Assembly: GCF_900109685.1 (NCBI RefSeq)
Contig: NZ_FOBB01000003.1
Location: 620,001 to 684,000, forward strand
From: Chitinophaga rupis
GTDB taxonomy: Bacteria; Bacteroidota; Bacteroidia; Chitinophagales; Chitinophagaceae
Direction: 5' to 3'
Length of the DNA stretch: 64,000 bases
The stretch's first letter is position 1, and each line of letters opens with the position of its first letter. Of this stretch, positions 7,996 through 16,244 are shown in pieces. The notes beneath the pieces were generated by a model that searched no databases, was not told where the DNA came from, and saw nothing but the letters and a program-made list of their open reading frames with translations. The position numbers were made by a program, and so were the translations under genes.

Positions 7996-9151
7996 TGGCA
8001 TTGATCAGCGAAGCGGCATGTTCGCGGGCGGCCGTATCGCTTTCATAATAATCGTGTAAGGTGGGTACTTCAATATGTGGCACCTTTACCAGCGTTTCCT
8101 CTATAACTTCTGTCATTTGCAGAAAACCGATCCGGTTACGTAAAAATGCATGTACTACCTCTTCGTTGGCTGCATTCATGATACAGGCTGCATTACCGCC
8201 TTTGCGCAATGCTTCAATGGCAATGGCAAGGTTACGGAAAGTTTTGGTATCCGGCTGCTCAAAAGTGAGCGAAGGGTAATTTTTAAAGGAAAAACGGGGA
8301 AAATCATTTGCCAGCCGCTCCGGATACCCCATGGCATACTGTATGGGCAGCTTCATATCCGGCAGGCCCATCTGCGCTTTCATGGAACCATCCACAAACT
8401 GCACCATCGAATGAATGATGGATTGCGGATGTACCACTACTTCTATCTGGTCCGGCTGCAGGCCAAATAACCAGCGGGCTTCTATCATTTCCAGCCCTTT
8501 ATTCATGAGGGTGGCAGAATCAATGGTTATTTTGGCGCCCATGCTCCAGTTAGGATGCTGCAGCGCATGATCCTTTTTTACATTAATAAGGAAGTTAGGC
8601 TTCTTACCCAGGAAAGGCCCGCCGGATGCAGTGAGGATGACCTTTTCCACTTTGTTTGCCTGCTCGCCCTGCAGGCATTGGAAAATGGCGGCATGCTCAG
8701 AATCTACAGGTATTACCGGCACATTCTTTTTACGGGCAGCAGCCATCACAATATCACCTGCTACTACCAGGGTTTCCTTATTGGCCAGCGCTACAGGCGT
8801 GCCGCTTTCAATGGCAGATAAGGTAGGCGCCAGGCCGGCAAATCCCATAATGGCGGCCAGTACCATATCTATGCTATCCCATGCCGCTACCTCTACCATG
8901 GCGCGGGTACCGGCAAATACCTTTATCCCTTTATCAAACAATACACTTTTTACCTGCTCATACTGAGTTTCATCTGCGATCACCACAGCATTGGGCCTGA
9001 ATTTCAGGGCCTGCTCTATCAGCAGGTCTGCATTCTGGCGGGCGGTCAGCACCTCTGCCCGGAACTTGTCGGGGTGCGCTGCTATTACCTCTAATGCCTG
9101 TATACCAATGGAGCCTGTGGAACCTAGAATGGCTATGTTCTTCTTACTCAT
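7985..9151 (-). CDS. dxr: 1-deoxy-D-xylulose-5-phosphate reductoisomerase
   Basis: Converts DXP to 2-C-methyl-D-erythritol 4-phosphate with NADPH, the committed step of the MEP isoprenoid pathway. The NADPH-binding GSTGSIG is at residues 10-16, with the metal/substrate region VDSEHAAIFQC, ASGGPFLG and NKGLEMIEA further on. At 388 residues it is full length. It is upstream of rseP on the same strand and may be co-transcribed with it. Confidence 0.96.
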   Translation of the reverse strand: MSKKNIAILGSTGSIGIQALEVIAAHPDKFRAEVLTARQNADLLIEQALKFRPNAVVIADETQYEQVKSVLFDKGIKVFAGTRAMVEVAAWDSIDMVLAAIMGFAGLAPTLSAIESGTPVALANKETLVVAGDIVMAAARKKNVPVIPVDSEHAAIFQCLQGEQANKVEKVILTASGGPFLGKKPNFLINVKKDHALQHPNWSMGAKITIDSATLMNKGLEMIEARWLFGLQPDQIEVVVHPQSIIHSMVQFVDGSMKAQMGLPDMKLPIQYAMGYPERLANDFPRFSFKNYPSLTFEQPDTKTFRNLAIAIEALRKGGNAACIMNAANEEVVHAFLRNRIGFLQMTEVIEETLVKVPHIEVPTLHDYYESDTAAREHAASLINAIVI

Positions 9152-9218
9152 TTTACAATAATATCAATTATCACTGATCCAAGATTGCGTTGGAAATGTT
9201 AAAAATTTGCAATCACTA

Positions 9219-10712
9219 TCATTGAAGGTATTGCATCAGTTGTTCTGCTAATGTTCTGTCGTTGCTTAAACGGGGTACCTTGTTCTGACCGCCTAGCTTG
9301 CCGATGGACTTCATATAATCTATGAATCCCTGCCGGCGTACAGGCCTTATCTTCAGGGGTTGCAATATATTACCGGTTAAAAGGTCATCATAATAGATGT
9401 TCTTCTGTCGTAAATTCTCATCCACCCTGGCAGCAAAGGTAGCCAAATCAGCCGGCATGGTCTCAAATTCTACAAACCATTCGTGGTACGGCAGCTCCCC
9501 ATTGGTTTGCACCATAGGCGCCACGGTAAATTCCGTGATGCGCACCTGCTCTTCTCCCGCAGCTTTCATCAGGCTGTGCTCCACTTCCTCCCCGATCACA
9601 TGCTCTCCAAAGGCAGAAATAAAATGTTTTATACGCCCTGTTACCACAATACGGTAAGGGTTCAGGGATACAAATTTCACCGTATCACCTATATTATATG
9701 CCCATAAACCTGCATTGCTGTTAATAATTAAAGCATAGTTCACCCCCAGCTCCACTTCTTTTAAAGACAAACGGGTGGGATTTTCATTAAATATTTCCTG
9801 TGCCGGCACAAACTCAAAGAAGATCCCGGAGTTGGTGTTCAGCAGCAGTCCTTCCCCTCCCTGCACATCCTGGAAAGCTATAAAACCTTCAGAGGCGGGG
9901 AATGTTTCAATAGTATGAATAGGCCGGCCAATGGATTCCATTAGCTTGGCGCGGTAAGGTTCAAAGTTCACGCCGCCATACACCAGCAGGTCCAGGTTCT
10001 TGAACAGCTCCCCTACCGGCTTGCCGCTGCGGGCTATCAGGCGGTCAAAATACATTTGTACCCACGGGGGTATGCCGCTGATAAGCGTCATGTCCTGGTT
10101 GATGGTTTCTTCCACGATCTGATCCAGCTTGGTTTCCCAGTCTTCAATACAATTCGTTTCATAAGAGGGTAGCTGGTTGGTGCGCAGGTAGCGGGGCACA
10201 TGGTGGTTTACGATGCCGCTGAGGCGCCCGGTAGGTACGCCGGCAATACGTTCCAGCTCAGGGGAGCCGGAGAGGAAGATCATTTTACCATCCGCAAAAG
10301 AGGAATTACCGGTTTCAGACATATAATACAGCAGGGCATTCCGCGCAGTGTCTATATGATTGGAAATGGATTCTTTGCTGATGGGTATATATTTAATACC
10401 GCTGGTGGTGCCGGAGGTTTTAGCCAGGTAAATCGGCTGCCCTTTCCAGAGCACATGATGCCGGCCCTCTTTTATTTTATTAATATATGGTTTGAACTGC
10501 TCATAGTCCCGGATGGGCACCGCAGCTTTAAACTCATTATAGGTATGGATGGCATCAAAATTATGCTCTTTCCCAAAATCCGTATTCCTGCCTGTTTTTA
10601 CCAAATCCTCCAGGATGGCATCCTGGTCTTCTACTGCCCGTTGCATTTCCTTCCTGATCTTGCTGCTCACAATGGAAGCAAATGGTTTGGCCAGCAGTGA
10701 CTTAAACTTCAT
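9219..10712 (-). CDS. GH3-family acyl-adenylate synthetase-like protein
   Basis: A 497-residue protein related over its full length to plant GH3 enzymes, which join amino acids to acyl acids through an adenylate. The ATP-binding motif TSGTTSG is near residue 95, with YGGVNFEPYRAKL and the TETFPASEG region downstream, as in the ANL-type fold. ATG at 10712 (MKFKSLLAKPF) is preferred over one 63 bases further upstream that would add a Cys- and Phe-rich tail. GH3 proteins are widespread in Bacteroidota, but I know of no established substrate there. The gene stands alone between dxr and the ribosomal genes. Confidence 0.85.
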   Translation of the reverse strand: MKFKSLLAKPFASIVSSKIRKEMQRAVEDQDAILEDLVKTGRNTDFGKEHNFDAIHTYNEFKAAVPIRDYEQFKPYINKIKEGRHHVLWKGQPIYLAKTSGTTSGIKYIPISKESISNHIDTARNALLYYMSETGNSSFADGKMIFLSGSPELERIAGVPTGRLSGIVNHHVPRYLRTNQLPSYETNCIEDWETKLDQIVEETINQDMTLISGIPPWVQMYFDRLIARSGKPVGELFKNLDLLVYGGVNFEPYRAKLMESIGRPIHTIETFPASEGFIAFQDVQGGEGLLLNTNSGIFFEFVPAQEIFNENPTRLSLKEVELGVNYALIINSNAGLWAYNIGDTVKFVSLNPYRIVVTGRIKHFISAFGEHVIGEEVEHSLMKAAGEEQVRITEFTVAPMVQTNGELPYHEWFVEFETMPADLATFAARVDENLRQKNIYYDDLLTGNILQPLKIRPVRRQGFIDYMKSIGKLGGQNKVPRLSNDRTLAEQLMQYLQ

Positions 10713-10796
10713 GCCCTTTAGTTTAGAATGGTTGAAATGACAAAAGTATAAAAATTGTGATGCTTTGCACGGCAAGTTAACGGTTTTTGATTAGAG

Positions 10797-10830
10797 TAGT
10801 CCATGGTCGATGGTCCATGGTCCACTGCCT
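10797..10830. repeat. Heptamer array, class C (GGTCCAT), left arm
   Basis: Consecutive seven-base units of GGTCCAT type. Inverted partners (TGGACCA-type units) lie at 10883-10934 and 10963-11003. The three blocks fill much of the space between the GH3 gene and the rplU promoter. Confidence 0.7.
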
Positions 10831-10882
10831 TCTTCGGGTGGTAAGAACCTATTAAAAATCCGGGGCATTGCCTGTTCCCGAA

Positions 10883-11003
10883 TACTGTTCACTGTGAAGT
10901 GTGCCGTGGACCATGGACCGTGGATCGAGGACTGATATAGCACCACTTATAAAATGAACTACGCCATGGACCATCGACTATGGACCATGGACCACTGTGG
11001 ACC
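10883..11003. repeat. Heptamer arrays, class C, two right arms
   Basis: Two blocks (10883-10934 and 10963-11003) of units such as GTGGACC and ATGGACC, phase seven, inverted relative to 10797-10830. A short non-repetitive stretch (10935-10962) separates them. No protein-coding frame is supported. Confidence 0.7.
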
Positions 11004-11131
11004 CATTAAATAAATCTAAAATTGAATAAACTACGTATCTTTGAAAAGAATAAGCTCTTTCTCATTTGGGGTCATTAGCTTATATGTGGCAATTTGCTTT
11101 TAATTTAGAAATACTAAATAAAGCAGAAAAG

Positions 11132-11162
11132 TTTGTCAATTAAAAAACAAGTAGTACTTTTG
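11132..11162 (+). promoter_or_regulatory. Promoter of rplU-rpmA
   Basis: TTTG at 11132-11135 and TACTTTTG at 11155-11162, 19 bases apart, match the Bacteroidota consensus (TTTG, 19-21 bases, TAnnTTTG). Transcription would start near 11169, about 17 bases before the rplU ATG. Confidence 0.75.
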
Positions 11163-11185
11163 CAGGAAATTATTTTTGGCTAATT

Positions 11186-11488
11186 ATGTTTGCAGTTGTA
11201 AAAATCGCGGGTCAGCAATTCAAAGTACAAAAAGACCAGGAGATCTTTGTACAGCAGTTAACAGGTAATATCGGCGACAAAGTCGAGTTCTCTGATGTAC
11301 TGCTGACAGATAACGCTGGCACGCTGACAATAGGTACTGATGTAAAATCAGTGGTTAAAGCAGAGATCCTGGGTCATGTTCAGGGTGATAAAGTAATCGC
11401 TTTCAAAATGAAGAGAAGAAAAGGCTTCAGAAAGAAAGTTGGTCACCGTACTCACTTTACTAAGATCAAGATCAGCGACATTGCTTAA
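11186..11488 (+). CDS. rplU: 50S ribosomal protein L21
   Basis: A 100-residue L21 with the opening MFAVVKIAGQQFKVQKDQ and the conserved basic tail region KMKRRKGFRKKVGHRTHFTK that contacts 23S rRNA. It starts the L21-L27 transcription unit, with a well-formed promoter just upstream. Length and order are as in other bacteria. Confidence 0.97.
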   Translation: MFAVVKIAGQQFKVQKDQEIFVQQLTGNIGDKVEFSDVLLTDNAGTLTIGTDVKSVVKAEILGHVQGDKVIAFKMKRRKGFRKKVGHRTHFTKIKISDIA

Positions 11489-11517
11489 TTTTTTAAAAGT
11501 TAAAATTCTAAAATAGA

Positions 11518-11784
11518 ATGGCACACAAAAAAGGTGAAGGCAGCGTAAAGAACGGCCGCGACTCCCAGAGCAAAAGACTGGGTGTAAAGATTTTCGGTGG
11601 ACAAGCTGCTGTTGCCGGTAACATAATTATCCGCCAGAGAGGTACCGTATACCATCCTGGTACAAATGTAGGTGTTGGTAAAGATTTCACCATTTTTGCC
11701 ACCAGCGACGGTGTAGTTGAGTTCCGTAAAGGACGTGAGAACAGAACCTACGTTTCCGTTAAAGCACTTGACGCCACCGCATAA
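11518..11784 (+). CDS. rpmA: 50S ribosomal protein L27
   Basis: An 88-residue L27. The N terminus MAHKKGEGSVKNGRDSQSKR reaches the peptidyl transferase centre; there is no cleaved N-terminal extension as found in Firmicutes. The core has GGQAAVAGNIIIRQRGT and HPGTNVGVGKD. It follows rplU by 29 bases in the same unit. Confidence 0.97.
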   Translation: MAHKKGEGSVKNGRDSQSKRLGVKIFGGQAAVAGNIIIRQRGTVYHPGTNVGVGKDFTIFATSDGVVEFRKGRENRTYVSVKALDATA

Positions 11785-11861
11785 GCGAAAGCTGTGCGGT
11801 GTTTGCCATAAAGTTTTTTTTAATACCCAATTATCATTTACTAACCCAAATTCAAAAAACA

Positions 11862-12206
11862 ATGGCAACAATTAAAAAAGCTGCTAAAAAAGCAGCGCCT
11901 AAGAAAAAAGCTGCTGCTAAGAAAGCTGCTCCTAAAAAGAAAGCTGCTGCTAAGAAAGCCGCTCCTAAAAAGAAAGCTGCTGCTAAGAAAGCCGCTCCTA
12001 AAAAGAAAGCTGCTGCTAAGAAAGCCGCTCCTAAAAAGAAAGCTGCTGCTAAGAAAGCCGCTCCTAAAAAGAAAGCTGCTGCTAAGAAAGCTGCTCCTAA
12101 AAAGAAAGCCGCTGCTAAGAAAGCTGCTCCTAAAAAGAAAGCTGCTGCTAAGAAGAAACCTTCTGCACCATCAGCTCCTTCAGCACCTTCTAGTCCGGCA
12201 ATGTAA
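11862..12206 (+). CDS. Lysine/alanine-rich histone H1-like protein
   Basis: A 114-residue strongly basic protein made almost entirely of eight copies of an 11-residue repeat, AAPKKKAAAKK (33 bases each in DNA), after MATIKKAAKK and before a Pro/Ser/Ala tail (KPSAPSAPSAPSSPAM). The composition matches the C-terminal domain of eukaryotic histone H1 and bacterial Hc1/AlgP-type proteins, which bind and compact DNA. The ATG at 11862 is chosen because upstream in-frame codons are leader-like. It lies 77 bases after rpmA and has its own terminator. The exact DNA repeat makes copy-number change between strains likely. The DNA-binding role is inferred from composition alone. Confidence 0.8.
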   Translation: MATIKKAAKKAAPKKKAAAKKAAPKKKAAAKKAAPKKKAAAKKAAPKKKAAAKKAAPKKKAAAKKAAPKKKAAAKKAAPKKKAAAKKAAPKKKAAAKKKPSAPSAPSAPSSPAM

Positions 12207-12230
12207 GATCGGATTTACAACTTGTAGAAT

Positions 12231-12260
12231 AAAAAATCCCGGCAAATGCCGGGATTTTTT
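12231..12260 (+). terminator. Terminator after the H1-like gene
   Basis: The arms AATCCCGGC and GCCGGGATT with an AAAT loop are flanked by an A run and followed by eight T residues. It would work in both directions. Confidence 0.9.
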
Positions 12261-12579
12261 TTATTTATGGATTTTAGAGCTGGTAAAATTCAAGGGTAGG
12301 TTGAATGACTGTTTTAATCAGCAGCTTACTGCCAGCTTTTATAGCTGGCAAAACTTCAGGACGGATTGGAATAACCGTTAGCCAGCGACTGCCCAGGCAG
12401 ATCTTTATGCCGGATACACCCTAGAGGTGAACTTTAAAAGCTTAACCCATAGGCTTGATTAGTTTGATAACAGACCTGAAGATTTTAAAACGATGAGCCA
12501 TAACCAGGCAGGCCCAATCCCACCCATCAAAATCTAAAATCGTAAATCCAAAATCGTAAATCTTCTTTAGCTTGCACTT
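12261..12579. other. Gene-free region before the PolX-like gene
   Basis: About 320 bases. The first part (12290-12440) shows no feature I can name. The last 55 bases hold a class E heptamer array. The ORF on the minus strand here (12442-12639) crosses the array and the next gene and is not supported. Confidence 0.5.
12524..12564. repeat. Heptamer array, class E (AAATCGT/AAATCTA)
   Basis: Seven-base units such as AAATCGT and AAATCCA run up to 15 bases before the PolX-like start codon. It matches the class found between dxr and rseP. Confidence 0.65.
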
Positions 12580-14265
12580 ATGGATAACTACACCATTGCC
12601 GATAACTTCTCCCTCCTCTCCAAACTGATGGACATCCATGGCGAGGATAGCTTTAAAGCAAAATCATTTGCCAGCGCTTCCTTTACAATAGAAAAGCTGC
12701 CGGCCCAGCTGAAAGAAACCGCGCCGGAAGACATTGCCCGCATTAAAGGCATTGGCAGCTCTACCAACAAAGCCATCCAGGAAATGCTGCAGACCGGGCA
12801 TTTATCACTGCTGGAAAATTTTATTATCAAAACCCCGCCCGGCATACTGGAAATGCTGAAAATAAAAGGCCTGGGACCTAAAAAAATAGCCACCATCTGG
12901 AAAGAGCTGGAAGTAGAAACCTTAGGCGAGCTGTTATATGCCTGTGATGAAAACCGCCTGACCCTGCTGAAAGGTTTTGGACAAAAAACACAGGACAATG
13001 TGAAACAAAGCATTGAGTTCTACTTCTCCAACCGCGACCGCTTCCTGTATGCAGAAATAGCCACCATGGCACAGGAGCTGGAAAAAAGATTACAGCAAAT
13101 GTTAGCTCCGGCCCTGGTATCGCTCACCGGGCAGGTACGGCGTACAGAAATAATTATTGACGAGGTTGAGCTGGTAGTAAGCGCGGCGCCCGCCATCATA
13201 GAACAGCAGCTAAGCGCCATTCCGGACTTTACACTGGTAGAAACCACAGACCACTCACAGCTATGGCAGCACCAACAGCATGTGAAAATGCGTATCTACT
13301 CCTGCCTGCCGGAAGACTTTGCAAAAACACTATTTATAACTACCGCAGATGCCGCTTTCCTGGAACATTTTGATGCAGACGGACAAGCAGCCGCCCTGCT
13401 GAATGGCGCCACTTCCGAAGCCGCTATTTTTGAAAAGGCAGGACTGGATATGATTGAGCCCTGTATGCGCAATGGCGGCCTGGCGTTGGACCTGGCCAAA
13501 CGCAAACAGTTGCCCACGCTCATTTCCCCGGAAGATATTAAAGGCATTATCCACTCCCACAGCCAATGGAGCGATGGCGTAAATACCCTGGAAGAAATGG
13601 CCACTGCCGCCAAAGCACAGGGATTGGAATACCTGGTGATCAGCGACCACTCCCGCTCAGCTTTTTATGCCAACGGCTTAAGCATTGAACGCATACAGGC
13701 GCAACATCAGCAGATAGAGGAGCTGAATAAAACATTAGCGCCCTTTCGCATTTTTAAGAGCGTAGAAGCCGATATTTTATACGATGGCAGCCTGGACTAT
13801 TCGGACGAAATACTGGCTACTTTTGACCTGGTAATAGCCTCTGTACACTCTATTCTGAAAATGACAGAGGAAAAAGCCATGGCCCGCTTATTAAAGGCTA
13901 TTGAAAACCCTTACACCACCATATTAGGCCATATGACCGGCCGGCTGCTGCTTAGCCGCAACGGTTACCCCGTTGATCATCAGAAAATTATCGATGCCTG
14001 TGCCGCCAATAATGTAGTGATAGAGCTGAATGCACATCCCCGCCGCCTGGATATGGACTGGCAGTGGCTGCCCTATGCGCTGGAAAAAAATGTGCTCATC
14101 TCCATTGACCCGGATGCACACAGCATTGAAGGGTATAAAGATGTTTACTATGGTACCCTGGCCGCCCGCAAAGGTGGCCTCACCAAAGAAAAAAACCTGA
14201 GCAGCTTTAGCAGAACCGCGCTGGAAACCTTCTTGCAACAGCGCCGCGCCGCCCGGATTAATTAA
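12580..14265 (+). CDS. PolX-like protein with PHP domain; polymerase site altered
   Basis: A 561-residue protein with PolX architecture: helix-hairpin-helix and fingers region (residues 1-150, with IKGIGSSTNKAI and IKGLGPKKIA), polymerase palm (about 155-300) and a C-terminal PHP hydrolase domain (about 318-560). The palm lacks the usual GS...DxD: where a family X enzyme has TGSxRR and DxD, this one has TGQVRR and Glu195-Val-Glu197. The PHP metal ligands look complete: HSH (325-327), SDH (His357), VEAD (396-398), His423, His451, NAHP and DPDAH (510-514). It may therefore act mainly as an exonuclease or phosphoesterase in DNA repair. Its stop codon and last Ile-Asn codons overlap a heptamer array. 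The domain call is firm, the loss of polymerase activity is inferred. Confidence 0.87.
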   Translation: MDNYTIADNFSLLSKLMDIHGEDSFKAKSFASASFTIEKLPAQLKETAPEDIARIKGIGSSTNKAIQEMLQTGHLSLLENFIIKTPPGILEMLKIKGLGPKKIATIWKELEVETLGELLYACDENRLTLLKGFGQKTQDNVKQSIEFYFSNRDRFLYAEIATMAQELEKRLQQMLAPALVSLTGQVRRTEIIIDEVELVVSAAPAIIEQQLSAIPDFTLVETTDHSQLWQHQQHVKMRIYSCLPEDFAKTLFITTADAAFLEHFDADGQAAALLNGATSEAAIFEKAGLDMIEPCMRNGGLALDLAKRKQLPTLISPEDIKGIIHSHSQWSDGVNTLEEMATAAKAQGLEYLVISDHSRSAFYANGLSIERIQAQHQQIEELNKTLAPFRIFKSVEADILYDGSLDYSDEILATFDLVIASVHSILKMTEEKAMARLLKAIENPYTTILGHMTGRLLLSRNGYPVDHQKIIDACAANNVVIELNAHPRRLDMDWQWLPYALEKNVLISIDPDAHSIEGYKDVYYGTLAARKGGLTKEKNLSSFSRTALETFLQQRRAARIN

Positions 14266-14292
14266 TAATGAATAATGAAGAATTAATAATTA
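14257..14292. repeat. Heptamer array, class B (TAATTAA), left arm
   Basis: Units TAATTAA and TAATGAA in phase seven, starting inside the PolX-like stop codon. The inverted arm is at 14367-14400. Confidence 0.75.
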
Positions 14293-14366
14293 CGGACACA
14301 ATTATCTGAAGTAAATGAACTTGCCAACGCCGCATACATGTTATTACGTGAAGATGCTGCATCCCC

Positions 14367-14400
14367 GATTATTAATCATTAATTTTTAATTCTTAATTAC
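14367..14400. repeat. Heptamer array, class B, right arm
   Basis: Inverted partner of 14257-14292, beginning CGATTATTAATC and running to 3 bases before the GNAT start codon. GCTGCAT lies about 10 bases inside the array edge. Confidence 0.75.
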
Positions 14401-14403
14401 AAA

Positions 14404-14901
14404 ATGAACTTACTGGTAAAAAGCGCTACCACAGCAGATATACCACTGATACAAGAACTGACTGAAAAAATATGGCGCCCAACTTACAAGGATATACTTA
14501 CACCGGCGCAGATCGAATATATGCTGGATATGATGTACAGCACCCCGGCTTTAACCAAACAAATGACGGAGCTGCAGCATCATTTTCTTTTGCTGTATGA
14601 TGATGCCACCCCTATTGGATTTGCCTCTTACAGTACCCTGGATACACCGGGTATTTATAAGCTGCATAAGATCTATGTGCATGGTAATTACCAGGGAAAA
14701 GGAGTAGGTAAATTCTTTATAAACACGGTTGCAGACCGCGTAAAAGCAGCCGGCGCACAGATCCTGGAGCTGGATGTGAACCGCGAGAACAAAGCCCGCT
14801 TCTTTTATGAGAAACAGGGATTCAGCATCCTTAAAAATAAAGATACCGATATCGGAAACGGATATTTGATGACAGATTATGTAATGCAGAAACCTTTATA
14901 A
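14404..14901 (+). CDS. GNAT-family N-acetyltransferase
   Basis: A 165-residue acetyl-CoA-dependent acetyltransferase. The acetyl-CoA-binding loop is QGKGVGK in HKIYVHGNYQGKGVGKFFI (about residues 90-110), followed by LELDVNRENKARFFYEKQGF, the usual motif B. The substrate cannot be read from the sequence; the best guess is a small amine or a protein N terminus. It sits between two heptamer-array loci. Confidence 0.85.
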   Translation: MNLLVKSATTADIPLIQELTEKIWRPTYKDILTPAQIEYMLDMMYSTPALTKQMTELQHHFLLLYDDATPIGFASYSTLDTPGIYKLHKIYVHGNYQGKGVGKFFINTVADRVKAAGAQILELDVNRENKARFFYEKQGFSILKNKDTDIGNGYLMTDYVMQKPL

Positions 14902-14908
14902 AACCCAC

Positions 14909-15013
14909 GGGGCCATGGTCTGTAGAAGATGGTCAACAAAAAAGCATTTTACCAAAGAATACATTAACGAAGGCCGCGGACAGTGATCCATCGTCTGTGG
15001 TCCGTGGACTGTT
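14909..15013. repeat. Heptamer arrays, class C, paired arms
   Basis: A left block at 14909-14937 and a right block at 14971-15013 with units such as GTGGTCC and GTGGACT. The phase is seven in both, but the copies are more decayed than at 10797. Confidence 0.55.
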
Positions 15014-15047
15014 TAAAAAGGCAGCCTGGTAAGAAATGCCAGGCTGA
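15014..15047 (-). terminator. Hairpin, possible terminator
   Basis: CAGCCTGG and CCAGGCTG form an 8-9 base stem. On the minus strand it is followed by CCTTTTT. It may back up the terminator at 15228. Confidence 0.45.
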
Positions 15048-15227
15048 TTCCCATGTTAACCATTAAAAAGACACAACTTCATTTTATGTTTTCGATGCTC
15101 TGTAAGTGTATCCGGTAATATTACTTCTATTACTATTTACGACAATTCTTCCCCGGCGGATTTAGCCGGAACCGCCTTTTTTCAAAAGGCCGCTTAAATT
15201 ACTCTTTTAACAGCCGTTCATGCCCAT

Positions 15228-15256
15228 AAAAAAGCCCGCACAGTTAGCTGTGCGGG
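15228..15256 (-). terminator. Terminator of the PorP/SprF gene
   Basis: CCCGCACAG (15235-15243) and CTGTGCGGG (15248-15256) form a perfect nine-base stem with a 4-base loop, followed by a T run on the minus strand. It is 45 bases past the stop. Confidence 0.87.
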
Positions 15257-15300
15257 ACCTTTCAAAATAAACGGGTGTATTTGGTTAATAGAATTCCTTA

Positions 15301-16230
15301 TTAGAAATAACGCGTTGATAATTCCTGCTCTTTAGACCAGTTAAAGCGGTAGTTGAGCATAATTTCATGCGAAACAGACTGTGCCCCTTTCAGGTTAGAC
15401 GACATAGGCGTATCGTAGGAATAACCGAAAGAGAAATTAGGCGTAATCCGCACCTGTACCATACCAGTGATGGTTTTTTCAGAACGGTAAGATATACCTA
15501 ACCATACCAGCTCCTTAATAAGCAGGCTGGTATTAAAATCAATTCCCAGGCCGCTGCCGCTTACTTTCCGCACCAGGATGTTGGGCTTTATTTTCACATT
15601 ATCCCCCGCATCCATCAAATAACCCGCCTGAAGGTAGTAATGCGACTTATAAACGATCTTGTTAATCTTATTACCCATATCGAAACTCTGGAAGGTGGGC
15701 GATGAAAGGCCTACAAAAAATTTATCTGAATAGAACATCATTCCAAAACCCACTTCAGATTTCATGTAGCTGGCATTCTCGGCAAATATGGGATCGGTAG
15801 TAGTAAGCTGACTATTATTTTCCTTGAACTGCGACATACCCAGCTTGATACCAAGGGCTAAACGCAGGTTCTCATTCAGATTTATCTTCTGGGATACATG
15901 AAAGTTAAAGCCAGTGCGCGACTGCACCGTGATCTTTTCATTCATGGCAGAAAAACCCAGGCTGGTATTGGTTGTTTTAAACGGAGTATAAAAAGAAAGA
16001 GAGGCTGTTTTAGGCGCACCATCCACCCCTACCCACTGATTACGGCCTACCACCGTAAGGTTCACCGCATCGTCCATACTCATATAAGCCGGGTTTATTA
16101 CCATCCCGTTCATCATATACTGGGAGTAAATAGGATCCTGCTGCGCCTGTGCCGGATGCCAGCAGCACCCCGCCAGCAGCAGCGCTGCCAGTAGTTTAAA
16201 AAGGTGCTTATGTAATTTCATGATCGCCAT
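15301..16230 (-). CDS. PorP/SprF family T9SS outer-membrane protein
   Basis: A 309-residue beta-barrel protein of the PorP/SprF family, which works with CHU_C-type surface proteins in type IX secretion and gliding. It has a signal peptide with cleavage after AQA (KLLAALLLAGCCWHPAQA), then the family signature QQDPIYSQYMMNGMVINPAYM. The C terminus alternates aromatic and polar residues, as in barrel strands. A second ATG three codons downstream is equally possible as start. It lies 14 bases after the giant CHU_C protein gene on the same strand, the usual partner arrangement, so the two are probably co-expressed. Confidence 0.92.
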   Translation of the reverse strand: MAIMKLHKHLFKLLAALLLAGCCWHPAQAQQDPIYSQYMMNGMVINPAYMSMDDAVNLTVVGRNQWVGVDGAPKTASLSFYTPFKTTNTSLGFSAMNEKITVQSRTGFNFHVSQKINLNENLRLALGIKLGMSQFKENNSQLTTTDPIFAENASYMKSEVGFGMMFYSDKFFVGLSSPTFQSFDMGNKINKIVYKSHYYLQAGYLMDAGDNVKIKPNILVRKVSGSGLGIDFNTSLLIKELVWLGISYRSEKTITGMVQVRITPNFSFGYSYDTPMSSNLKGAQSVSHEIMLNYRFNWSKEQELSTRYF

Positions 16231-16244
16231 GTTCTCTGTTCTGA

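Noticed and set aside
10797..11003. Repeats that might be a CRISPR array
   Set aside because: The unit is only seven bases, with no spacers and with inverted arms; no cas gene is in the window.
11862..12160. 33-base direct repeats that might be a CRISPR array
   Set aside because: The repeats are contiguous without spacers and encode a clean AAPKKKAAAKK protein in frame.
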